From positions 1 through 9,267 of the forward strand of contig JBMNQS010000078.1 of NCBI GenBank assembly GCA_050944255.1: a stretch of 9,267 nt of DNA. Direction: 5' to 3'. The DNA comes from JBMNQS01 sp050944255. GTDB lineage: Bacteria; Bacillota; Clostridia; Christensenellales; Maliibacteriaceae. Shown here one piece after another: positions 1-6,539 of the stretch. The notes below the pieces were generated by a model that saw nothing but the letters and a program-made list of their open reading frames with translations, ran no database searches and had not been told where the DNA came from. The position numbers and the translations under genes were made by a program. Each line of letters opens with the position of its first letter. Positions within the stretch are counted from its first letter, which is position 1.

Positions 1-2
1 AG

Positions 3-842
3 GGAGACGCGGTTGCCAAACTGGTGGAGGGGGGCAAGGCCAGCTTTGCCGGACCGGAGATCAAGGGCAAGCGCCTGGGCGTAGTGGGGCTGGGCGCCGT
101 GGGCGTCATGGTGGCCAACGACGCCAGAAGCCTTGGCATGAACGTGATGGGTTACGACCCGTACATCAGCGTGGAGCACGCGTGGGGACTTTCCCGCCAG
201 ATCCACAGGGAGACCAGCCTTGAAATGCTGGTGGCCGAAAGCGATTACATTTCCATCCACGTGCCCCTTGGCGAAAAGACCAAAAAGATGTTCGACGCGC
301 AGCTTCTGGAGTATGCCAAGCCCGGCTGCGTGATCATGAACTTTTCCAGAAGCGAACTGGTGTGCACCCAGGCAATGATCGATCAGCTTCAATCGGGCCG
401 TGTGGGCCGCTATGTCACCGATTTCCCGGTGGATGAGCTGCTGGATGTGGAAGGCGTGATCGCCATTCCGCACCTTGGCGCCTCCACGCCGGAATCCGAG
501 GAGAACTGCGCGGCCATGGCCGCCGAGGAGCTCAACGAGTACCTGCTCAGCGGCAATATCCATAACAGCGTCAATTTCCCCGATGTGGTGCTTCCCAGGA
601 CCTCCAGCCACCGCATCGCCATGATCCACGCCAATATTTCCAATATGGTGGGACAGATAACGGCGCTTTTGGCTACGGACAAGCACAATATCTCCGATAT
701 GATCAACAAGAGCCGCGGCGAGATGGCCTACACCATCATCGATACCGATCACGATATCTCCGCCGAACTGCTTGAGAAGATTCAGTCCGTGGAGGGTATG
801 GTGCGCGTGCGCTGCCTGGGCAGAGAGCATGCCGCGTTTTAA
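3..842 (+). CDS. serA: D-3-phosphoglycerate dehydrogenase, 3' part (5' end outside window)
   Basis: NAD-dependent oxidation of 3-phosphoglycerate to 3-phosphohydroxypyruvate, the first step of serine synthesis, in the cytoplasm. The frame is open from base 3 with no stop, so the gene enters from the left; the GTG at 24 is an internal Val, not a start. Counting from that GTG as residue 1: Rossmann motif GLGAVG at 22-27 with Asp45 after the second strand (GYDPY), catalytic Arg109 (NFSRSEL), Glu138 in the catalytic-Glu position (TDFPVDEL) and His150 (IPHLGAST), then a single ACT domain at about 197-265 ending near the TAA. The 'NSVNFP' linker and single ACT domain fit the short (about 385-390 residue) clostridial SerA class, so roughly 110 residues are missing. 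The ACT domain in this family often binds serine as feedback inhibitor; here the usual NxPG is NISN. Downstream lie a GGCCTC/GAGGCC hairpin (857-874) without a T-tract and the terminator copies at 905 and 1208. Confidence 0.93.
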   Translation, partial: GDAVAKLVEGGKASFAGPEIKGKRLGVVGLGAVGVMVANDARSLGMNVMGYDPYISVEHAWGLSRQIHRETSLEMLVAESDYISIHVPLGEKTKKMFDAQLLEYAKPGCVIMNFSRSELVCTQAMIDQLQSGRVGRYVTDFPVDELLDVEGVIAIPHLGASTPESEENCAAMAAEELNEYLLSGNIHNSVNFPDVVLPRTSSHRIAMIHANISNMVGQITALLATDKHNISDMINKSRGEMAYTIIDTDHDISAELLEKIQSVEGMVRVRCLGREHAAF

Positions 843-904
843 TATCTCGGCGCTTAGGCCTCCGGCGCGAGGCCGGGCATTCGCTATTGCCGCAGCATAA
901 TGAA

Positions 905-930
905 AAGGCACCGCACCTGATGTGCGATGC
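905..930. repeat. Direct repeat copy 1: terminator-like hairpin without T-tract
   Basis: Twenty-six bases identical to 1208-1233. Each copy holds the hairpin arms GCACCGCAC and GTGCGATGC around CTGAT, with one C/A mismatch that is a U-G wobble on the opposite strand. In this copy the left flank (AAAA at 903-906) would extend the stem, but the matching TTTT is absent: the sequence runs into TCCAGACTGTC. It therefore looks like the left half of a terminator whose right flank was separated. Confidence 0.85.
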
Positions 931-1207
931 TCCAGACTGTCAAAAAAGTTCTTTTGGGGGTTATTAGGGGGCCGAAGCCCCCTGATTTAAATTCTGTGGG
1001 CAAGGCTGCGAGCCGCAGCGAGCGTTTCGAAGGCAACCGCCGAAGGCGGCTCTTGGCCGCAGATCGACATGCGCGGCCGCAGCCCAGGCTTGCCCTTTAG
1101 GATGCTCCTTTCAGGGTTTTCCGGCCGCTGCAAAAACCTGCCTGTCCGTTTTTGCAGCAGGAAAATCTCTGGCAGATCCGTCAAAAAACAAAGTTTTTTG
1201 ACGGACG
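931..1207. mobile_element. Putative non-autonomous palindromic insertion element (MITE-like), no gene
   Basis: About 277 bases without a credible coding region, bracketed by the 26-base direct repeats. Near its ends are imperfect inverted repeats: CTGTCAAAAAAGTT (937-950) and, read on the other strand, CCGTCAAAAAACTT (1191-1204), matching at 12 of 14 positions. Inside are AGGGGGC/GCCCCCT (966-972, 977-983), a CCGCC/GGCGG hairpin near 1040, CTGCAAAAAC/GTTTTTGCAG (1128-1137, 1148-1157) and the perfect 12-bp palindrome TCCGTCAAAAAA/TTTTTTGACGGA (1177-1188, 1194-1205). Short reading frames here lack ribosome binding sites and family resemblance. Dense palindromes, terminal inverted repeats and flanking duplication suggest a miniature element, but there is no transposase and the copy number is unknown. 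It could instead be a dispersed intergenic repeat or a structured RNA. Confidence 0.45.
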
Positions 1208-1233
1208 AAGGCACCGCACCTGATGTGCGATGC
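1208..1233. repeat. Direct repeat copy 2: terminator hairpin followed by T-tract
   Basis: Identical to 905-930 over all 26 bases. The flanks differ immediately on both sides (left GAA/ACG, right TCC/CTT), so the duplication has sharp borders. This copy keeps the CTTTT right flank and a T-rich tail. Confidence 0.85.
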
Positions 1234-1246
1234 CTTTTATTTTATT
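1208..1246 (+). terminator. Rho-independent terminator for serA transcript
   Basis: AAGGCACCGCAC pairs with GTGCGATGCCTT (12 positions, one C/A mismatch) around a CTGAT loop, followed by TTATTTTATT. It is oriented to stop rightward transcription from serA, but lies 366 bases past its stop codon. If bases 931-1233 are removed, the AAAA at 903-906 and TTTT at 1235-1238 join the stem, giving 14 positions with one mismatch only about 60 bases after serA, where a terminator is expected. Confidence 0.62.
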
Positions 1247-1315
1247 GTGCTTGCCTTGATCATCGTTGCCTGTCTCCTGCGCGAATCTGCGGCGCGGACG
1301 AAGCCTTCATCGCTC

Positions 1316-1345
1316 TTCAAAGGACGGTTATAAACGGTCCTTGAA
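1316..1345. repeat. Imperfect hairpin just downstream of hsp20
   Basis: TTC-A-AAGGAC pairs with GTCCTT-GAA (one bulged A), with an inner GTT/AAC stem around ATA. It lies 18 bases past the hsp20 stop codon, where its transcript would end. Neither strand has a T-tract after it, so it is not a canonical intrinsic terminator; it may cap or stabilise the 3' end. AAACGGTCC in its right arm (1332-1340) recurs directly at 1353-1361. Confidence 0.4.
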
Positions 1346-1363
1346 AGCCCGCAAACGGTCCGG

Positions 1364-1813
1364 TCAACCTTCTTCGTCACGCTGTGCGCCGATGGCGATT
1401 CTGCGTACAGGGCGCGGTTCTTCAGCCTTTTCTTTGGGGAGGGTGAGCCGCAGCACGCCGTCTTTATAATCGGCGGTGATATTCTCCTCATCGATGCCTT
1501 CAAGATTGAAGCTGCGGGAAAAACGGCCGATTCGGCGTTCGTTGTAGACGTAGTTCTCGCGGGACTCTTTCTTCTCCATGTTCATGTTGGCGGCAATGGT
1601 CAGAACGCCGTCATCCGCCGTGATTTCCAGCTGGTCGCTCTCCACGCCGGGAATATCCGCTTCAAGCAGATAGTGGTCGTTCATGTCTTTGACGTCTACG
1701 CGAAATGCGGAGACACCCCCTGCAGGTGTGTCGAGGAAACTGCGGAAGAAGGGATCGTCCCAGAACCCTCTGCTCAGCTCTCTGAAACCTCTGGACGGAA
1801 TTAAGTGTGACAT
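1364..1813 (-). CDS. hsp20: Hsp20/alpha-crystallin family small heat-shock protein
   Basis: ATP-independent cytoplasmic holdase that binds unfolding proteins during stress until DnaK or ClpB-type machines refold them. The 149 residues are normal for the family: a short variable N-terminal arm rich in Phe/Trp/Arg (about 1-35), the alpha-crystallin domain (about 36-128) with DIPGV at 53-57 and the hallmark GVLRLTLPK at 119-127, and a C-terminal tail carrying the I-x-I oligomerisation motif (Ile139-Ala-Ile141). The ATG at 1813 is preceded on its strand by AAGGAGGT (1821-1828) at 7 bases, which fixes the start. The gene is monocistronic: it converges with serA on one side and diverges from the cupin gene on the other. 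A consensus promoter with a CtsR-type operator lies about 80-110 bases upstream, indicating heat or stress derepression. The symbol is generic; I cannot tell which paralogue this is. Confidence 0.96.
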   Translation of the reverse strand: MSHLIPSRGFRELSRGFWDDPFFRSFLDTPAGGVSAFRVDVKDMNDHYLLEADIPGVESDQLEITADDGVLTIAANMNMEKKESRENYVYNERRIGRFSRSFNLEGIDEENITADYKDGVLRLTLPKEKAEEPRPVRRIAIGAQRDEEG

Positions 1814-1882
1814 TGTGCATACCTCCTTGATGCAAGCGGTGATAATTTATATATATTATCGGGGAGAGGTTTGTTTCTCTCC
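1814..1882 (-). promoter_or_regulatory. Structured hsp20 5' UTR, candidate RNA thermometer
   Basis: With transcription starting near 1888 the leader is about 75 bases and holds three hairpins in transcript order: GGAGAG/CUCUCC (arms 1877-1882 and 1863-1868), an AU-only GAUAAU/AUUAUC (1855-1860, 1841-1846), and UGCAU/AUGCA (1830-1834, 1816-1820), whose 9-base loop is the ribosome binding site itself. In addition ACCUCU of the first hairpin could pair with the site's GGAGGU (five Watson-Crick pairs plus one wobble). Weak, AU-rich pairing around a ribosome binding site is typical of RNA thermometers on small heat-shock genes. It does not match the ROSE or fourU classes that I know, so the role is inferred. 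Confidence 0.4.
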
Positions 1883-1894
1883 TTCGTTGGGTTT

Positions 1895-1923
1895 ATCATA
1901 CATTAAAAGTCAAAGAAAGTCAA
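1895..1923 (-). promoter_or_regulatory. Vegetative promoter of hsp20
   Basis: On the minus strand TTGACT (1918-1923) and TATGAT (1895-1900) are separated by exactly 17 bases, five of six matches to each sigma-A hexamer. The start of transcription would be near 1888. Confidence 0.75.
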
Positions 1924-1924
1924 A
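1908..1924. promoter_or_regulatory. CtsR operator over the hsp20 -35 region
   Basis: The sequence AGTCAAA-GAA-AGTCAAA fits the CtsR consensus of two direct heptads, (A/G)GTCAAA-NAN-(A/G)GTCAAA, without a mismatch. One heptad covers the -35 hexamer and the other lies in the spacer, so bound repressor would block RNA polymerase. CtsR is the heat-sensitive repressor of clp and some hsp20 genes in Firmicutes; its gene is not in this window. The heptads are part of a perfect 10-base tandem repeat at 1906-1925. No CIRCE element (TTAGCACTC-N9-GAGTGCTAA) is present. Confidence 0.82.
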
Positions 1925-2036
1925 GTTAGAATATCCGTTAAATTCCGGCAATTTTGCGCTGTAGCCGTATTTATCCGACATTCTCTCGTTATTTTAAGCA
2001 TTTGCTCCTTTTTTATGCGGCAAAATATGGGTGGGA

Positions 2037-2063
2037 TTGACGGCCTATGTATGCCGGTATAAA
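2037..2063 (+). promoter_or_regulatory. Possible promoter of the cupin gene
   Basis: TTGACG (2037-2042) and TATAAA (2058-2063) each match five of six positions, but the spacer is only 15 bases, shorter than the usual 16-18. A small CGGC/GCCG dyad sits in the spacer and could be a regulator site. The stretch between it and the hsp20 promoter (1926-2036) shows nothing else clear. Confidence 0.35.
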
Positions 2064-2101
2064 CTGAAAACCAAAGCAGGCCGGAAGGAGAGGGGATTCA
2101 A

Positions 2102-2488
2102 ATGGATATCATCAACCGCAAAGACATACCTGCGTTCATTGCGCCCGGGCGCAAGCGGTGGGCAGCCATGGGCGCAGGCGGCGCGGCCATACGTATTGAC
2201 GACGCCAATGTGGGGTTTGCCAGGGTTTCGCTGGAATACGGGCCCATGGAGCCGCACAAGCACATCAATGAGATTTTGTACGTGCTGGATGCAAAGGACG
2301 CGTACGTGCGCTACGGGGATACGAAGGCGTGCGAAAAAAAGCAGCCGCTTTCCCCCGGCGACGTATTCCGGATGCGGGACGGGGAGTGGCACGTATTTGA
2401 ATTCGAAAACCCGGACGGTTTTTTGGAGATACTGACTTTTTTCGCCAGTGCCTCGTATGAAGTGACTACCGCTTCGCAGGAGGAGTAG
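2102..2488 (+). CDS. Small single-domain cupin protein
   Basis: A 128-residue protein that is almost entirely one cupin beta-barrel. Motif 1 lies at about 47-65 (GPMEPHKHINEILYVL) with His52, His54 and Glu57 as likely metal ligands; motif 2 at about 84-103 (SPGDVFRMRDGEWHVFEFEN) supplies His97. These residues suggest a bound divalent metal. Small cupins act as isomerases, dioxygenases, lyases or effector-binding domains, and nothing here points to one substrate. There is no signal peptide or DNA-binding domain, so it is probably a cytoplasmic enzyme or binding protein. The ATG at 2102 has AAGGAG (2085-2090) 11 bases upstream, slightly long but acceptable. It diverges from hsp20, converges on the DUF362 operon, and appears monocistronic, with its own terminator 24 bases past the stop. 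Confidence 0.85.
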   Translation: MDIINRKDIPAFIAPGRKRWAAMGAGGAAIRIDDANVGFARVSLEYGPMEPHKHINEILYVLDAKDAYVRYGDTKACEKKQPLSPGDVFRMRDGEWHVFEFENPDGFLEILTFFASASYEVTTASQEE

Positions 2489-2511
2489 CCGAGGCAGAAG
2501 CCAGGTCCGCC

Positions 2512-2548
2512 GTGCCGGTTGTCGGTCATTGCCGCCGGGCACTTTTTT
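2512..2548 (+). terminator. Rho-independent terminator of the cupin gene
   Basis: GTGCC-GG pairs with CC-G-GGCAC (one bulged G) around a long loop, followed directly by six T (2543-2548). A second inverted repeat, TTTGTC/GACAAA (2546-2551, 2566-2571), begins inside the T-tract and has no T-tract of its own. Confidence 0.68.
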
Positions 2549-2599
2549 GTCGGGCTACGGCGCCGGACAAAGGCCCCATTTTCATAAAATAAATTCCCA

Positions 2600-2631
2600 A
2601 TATAAAGAGAAGCCGCGGGTTCCGCAGCCTC
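2600..2631 (-). terminator. Rho-independent terminator of the C69/dehydrogenase/DUF362 operon
   Basis: On the minus strand GAGGCTGCGG pairs with CCGCGGCTTC (ten pairs, two of them G-U) around AAC, followed by TCTTTATATT. It begins 18 bases past the DUF362 stop codon and faces the cupin terminator tail to tail. Confidence 0.65.
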
Positions 2632-2649
2632 CCTGCCAAGAGTTTTCCT

Positions 2650-3723
2650 TTAAAGCGATTCGATCATCTCGATGATTTGATCGGCCCTGGGCGGGCAGCC
2701 GCCCACGTGGTACATGCAGCCGGCGGTGCATTTGCCCACGCCGATGTCGCCGCCCTTGCCCTTGAAGCCCTGCCCGATGCGGATGGGCCCCTTTAATTTG
2801 CGCAGGCTGCGTGAATTTTCCAGGCGGTGCAGCGCGTGGATCAGGGAGCCGTAGCAGGCGCTGCAGGCCTGATCCTCTTGGATGTATTTGGCCAGGCGCT
2901 GCGCGTGGCGGCTGGTGACGGGCCGTTTGCCTTCAAAGGTGTCCTGGTTCAGCTCGATGACGGTGTCCCCGGCGATATCCATGCTGCCCGCGCCCAGGGC
3001 GGCAGCCATGGCAATGTAGTCCACCTCGTCCAAGTCGATGCCCATCAACCGGCAGGCGTAGGCGTCCACCAGCACCGAATCAAAGCCTAAAAGTGCCCGG
3101 TTCATGGGTACGGGATTGCCGCCCTCCTCGAAGTTCAGATCGCCATTGAGGCCGTCCACGATATTCAGGTGCGGTCGGATGATGGTGGCCAGGGTGGCGA
3201 TGGGCTTGTGCAGGCCCTGTGTGTGGAAGCGGCGCTTCTCGCTGTCGGGGATGCAGCCCTTCATGTTTTTCAGGGCGCAGGTGAGTACCGTCTGGCAGTG
3301 GCCCTTCAAAACGGGGAAATTGATCAGATAGTCCAGCTCCAGCGCCGACTGGCAGACGTTCATGCCCCGTATGTTCTTGGTCTTGTCGCCTTTGAGGTCC
3401 AGCAGGCGCACATTCTTGCGCCTGGCCATGTCCTCAAAGCCGCAGACCTTGAAGGCGCGCTTGGTGGAATCGCCTATCCAGGAGCTCTCCAAAATGGTGA
3501 TGCGGGTGTGCCCGTTTTCCTGCAGGTAGTCGATGGCGCCCTCCAGAAGCCCCGGCGTGGTGGTGGCGCCGCTGTCGGACGGGCGAGCCAGCACCAGATT
3601 GGGCTTAAGCCCGATAGACATCCCCGGCTCCAGCTGGGATGCGATGTCGGCGTGCTTCATCAGGTCGTAAGCCATCTTTTTGGCGTCGGTGCCGTATATC
3701 ACGGCGATTTGGTCTTTTCTCAT
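2650..3723 (-). CDS. DUF362 family protein with Cys-rich C-terminal segment
   Basis: A 357-residue cytoplasmic protein of the DUF362 family (PF04015), whose biochemical role is not established; some members are fused to or resemble ferredoxin-type proteins. The DUF362 core covers about 1-255: GLKPNLV (38-44), ESSWIGDST (79-87), INFPVLKGH (134-142), ALKNMKGCIPD (150-160), and NIVDGLNG (187-194) with a conserved acidic residue. The tail adds Cys287-x-x-Cys290, Cys332, Cys336 and Cys343 in a GCPPRA motif that recalls the last cluster-binding Cys of NuoB-type subunits. This suggests an Fe-S cluster or other metal site. Cys94, 124, 143, 149, 157 and 224 lie in the core. The ATG at 3723 has GAAGGGGGGAG about 9 bases upstream. 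It is the last gene of the operon, 25 bases after the dehydrogenase stop, so it probably acts on or with the products of the two upstream enzymes. Function is not assigned. Confidence 0.85.
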   Translation of the reverse strand: MRKDQIAVIYGTDAKKMAYDLMKHADIASQLEPGMSIGLKPNLVLARPSDSGATTTPGLLEGAIDYLQENGHTRITILESSWIGDSTKRAFKVCGFEDMARRKNVRLLDLKGDKTKNIRGMNVCQSALELDYLINFPVLKGHCQTVLTCALKNMKGCIPDSEKRRFHTQGLHKPIATLATIIRPHLNIVDGLNGDLNFEEGGNPVPMNRALLGFDSVLVDAYACRLMGIDLDEVDYIAMAAALGAGSMDIAGDTVIELNQDTFEGKRPVTSRHAQRLAKYIQEDQACSACYGSLIHALHRLENSRSLRKLKGPIRIGQGFKGKGGDIGVGKCTAGCMYHVGGCPPRADQIIEMIESL

Positions 3724-3748
3724 GGTATGAATCTCCCCCCTTCATCGA

Positions 3749-4717
3749 TCACTGTCTGTCCAGTACCTGAGGATTGAGTATATTCGGCGGCGTTTCGCCC
3801 CTGAGGGCGGCCAGAAGGTTCCTGGCGCAGTGCTCGCCCTGGATTTTGCGCACATCCAGAGGATCGGTGGCGAAATGCGGCGTCAAGACCACGTTGTCCA
3901 GCGCCTTGAAGCGCGGGTTGATGTGGGGCTCGTCCTTGAACACGTCGATACCGGCGCCGGCGATCCGCTTTTGCTCCAGGGCGTCCAAAAGGGCGTCCTC
4001 GTCCACCACCGGCCCGCGGGCCATATTGATCAGGTGCGCCGTGGGCTTCATCAGAGCCAGTTCGCGCGCCCCGATCATGCCGGTGGTTTCCGGTGTCAGG
4101 GGCACGTGGAGCGTCACGATATCGGCTGCCTTCAAAAGCTCGTCCAGCGGCATGAAGACGATGTCCAGTTTTTCTTCCTCCTCCGGGGAAAGGCGATGCG
4201 GATCGTAATAGACCACCGTCATGTCCAGCGCCGCGGCGCGGCGGGCGACAGAGGAACCGATGCGGCCCATGCCCACGATGCCCAGCGTCTTTCCCATGGC
4301 GATCCAGCTGGGGTACAGCGCCATCTGCCAGCTGTAGCCGGGATTTTCGCGAAGCTGCCTGTCCCGCCAGGGGATGGTGCGTACCGTGGCCAGAAGAAGG
4401 GCGATGGTGTACTCCGCCGTGGGCTCGCGGACCGAATCGGGGATGTGGCAGGCCACGACGCCGTGGCGGGTGCAGGCATCCACGTCGATGTAGTCGTAGC
4501 CCGCGCCGAAGGATGTGACGGCCTTCAGGGACGGCAGGGCGTCCAGAAGCTCGTCGTCGACGTTGTTATAAAGGACCACGGCCGCGTCGCAGCCCCGCGC
4601 CTTTTCAAGGAATTCTTCCCTGGTAAAGCTGGGATTCTCAGGGCCGATGACTTCACAATCGGTAAAGTGCTGCCAGCACTCACCGGGCAGTCGCATGTCC
4701 ACGATGATCTTGTACAT
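3749..4717 (-). CDS. D-isomer specific 2-hydroxyacid dehydrogenase
   Basis: NAD(P)-linked interconversion of a 2-oxo acid and its D-2-hydroxy acid in the cytoplasm. The 322-residue length is standard for the single-module family without an ACT domain. The substrate-binding lobe has TSFGAGYDYID (68-78); the Rossmann lobe has GMGRIG (149-154) followed by Asp172 (YYDPH), which favours NAD over NADP. The catalytic triad is Arg234 (NMARGPVVDE), Glu263 (DVFKDEP) and His281 (TPHFAT). It is closest in style to glyoxylate/hydroxypyruvate-reductase-like or phosphoglycerate-dehydrogenase-like members, and the substrate cannot be fixed. It is not a copy of the serA at the window start, which carries an ACT domain and a different active-site context. 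The ATG at 4717 has AAGGAGG (4726-4732) at 8 bases. It is the middle gene of the operon, 21 bases after the C69 stop codon. Confidence 0.93.
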   Translation of the reverse strand: MYKIIVDMRLPGECWQHFTDCEVIGPENPSFTREEFLEKARGCDAAVVLYNNVDDELLDALPSLKAVTSFGAGYDYIDVDACTRHGVVACHIPDSVREPTAEYTIALLLATVRTIPWRDRQLRENPGYSWQMALYPSWIAMGKTLGIVGMGRIGSSVARRAAALDMTVVYYDPHRLSPEEEEKLDIVFMPLDELLKAADIVTLHVPLTPETTGMIGARELALMKPTAHLINMARGPVVDEDALLDALEQKRIAGAGIDVFKDEPHINPRFKALDNVVLTPHFATDPLDVRKIQGEHCARNLLAALRGETPPNILNPQVLDRQ

Positions 4718-4738
4718 AGCTTTTTCCTCCTTGGGGAT

Positions 4739-6058
<1,320 letters not shown>

Positions 6059-6063
6059 AGAAA

Positions 6064-6070
6064 CCTCCTT
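6064..6070 (-). promoter_or_regulatory. Ribosome binding site that decides the C69 start
   Basis: AAGGAGG on the minus strand, 5 bases before ATG 6058. No comparable site precedes the upstream in-frame ATG at 6139. The leader between this and the promoter also holds a small CCGAA/TTCGG hairpin (6086-6090, 6097-6101). Confidence 0.85.
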
Positions 6071-6121
6071 GTAATTAAAAAGACTCCGAAGCATTTTTCG
6101 GCAGACGCAAGCGTTACATTT

Positions 6122-6151
6122 ATTATACTGCATGAACAAACCCTATAACAA
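6122..6151 (-). promoter_or_regulatory. Promoter of the C69/dehydrogenase/DUF362 operon
   Basis: On the minus strand a perfect TATAAT (6122-6127) with TTGTTA (6146-6151, four of six) 18 bases upstream. It gives a leader of roughly 55 bases. No clear operator is seen. The 93 bases between this and the divergent ileS promoter (6152-6244) show no other feature I can support. Confidence 0.6.
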
Positions 6152-6244
6152 GCCGGGAATTTTCGCGCCGCAGATGGGCAGGCTATATGAATGGGGGACT
6201 TTAGCGCTCCGATGCCCTCAAGCACCCCTTGAATATTCTAAATG

Positions 6245-6273
6245 TTGCAAACTTTTTTGTTTCTGTATATAAT
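6245..6273 (+). promoter_or_regulatory. Promoter of the T-box-ileS transcript
   Basis: TTGCAA (6245-6250), a 17-base spacer and a perfect TATAAT (6268-6273). Transcription would begin near 6280, right at the base of T-box stem I. Confidence 0.8.
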
Positions 6274-6279
6274 AGTAAA

Positions 6280-6526
6280 GCAAAACGCGAAGAAGGGGAC
6301 GGCGCAGGCCAAAGCTGCCTTACAGCGAGCCGGGAATGGTGGAAGCCGGCGGCAGGGGGTAGGCGCGGATCACCCCGGAGCGGATGGGCTGAAAAACAAA
6401 GTAGGCCCGTACGGTTTTCCCCGTTACGGAACTTGAGTGCGCAGGGCGGCTTCAGCCTGCGAAAATGGGTGGTACCGCGAAAAAGGCTTTTCGTCCCGTT
6501 GTGGGGTGAAAGGTCTTTATTATTTC
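6280..6526 (+). ncRNA. T-box leader, isoleucine specific (AUC specifier)
   Basis: Transcription-attenuating riboswitch that reads uncharged tRNA-Ile. Stem I starts with GAAGAAGGGGACG; its distal part has the AGCGAGCCGGGAA bulge and GGTGGAAGCCGG; the specifier loop on the 3' side carries AUC (6369-6371) followed by the usual A; GGGCTGAAAA closes the region. CCGTA/TACGG (6407-6411, 6425-6429) and CGCAGG/CCTGCG (6440-6445, 6456-6461) are the following stems. The T-box core UGGGUGGUACCGCG is at 6466-6479: UGGG and GCG pair with CGUCCCG (6493-6499) to form the antiterminator, leaving the bulge UGGUACC (6470-6476), whose UGGU pairs with the ACCA end of an uncharged tRNA having A73, as tRNA-Ile does. 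With charged tRNA the competing terminator forms instead. Confidence 0.95.
6486..6526 (+). terminator. T-box attenuator terminator
   Basis: GGCTTTTCGTCCC (6486-6498) pairs with GGGGTGAAAGGTC (6504-6516) through 13 positions including several G-U pairs, loop GTTGT, then TTTATTATTT. It uses the same CGTCCC that the antiterminator needs, so the two structures exclude each other. Confidence 0.9.
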
Positions 6527-6539
6527 AGCAAGGCTTACC

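Noticed and set aside
905..1233. CRISPR-like direct repeats
   Set aside because: Only two copies separated by about 277 bases, and each is a terminator-type hairpin; no array spacing and no cas genes.
987..1344. Small open frames on both strands in the serA-hsp20 gap
   Set aside because: They cross the palindromes of the putative element, overlap one another and have no ribosome binding site or recognisable motif.
1841..1860. CIRCE/HrcA operator before hsp20
   Set aside because: The inverted repeat here is GATAAT/ATTATC with 8 bases between, unrelated to TTAGCACTC-N9-GAGTGCTAA.
2031..2435. Alternative 134-codon plus-strand frame over the cupin gene
   Set aside because: Different frame from the cupin, no family resemblance, no ribosome binding site; the cupin frame carries HxH and PGD motifs.
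6059..6139. N-terminal extension of the C69 protein to an ATG at 6139
   Set aside because: The extension overlaps the TATAAT at 6122-6127, lacks a ribosome binding site and would bury the Cys2 nucleophile; the start at 6058 has AAGGAGG at 5 bases.
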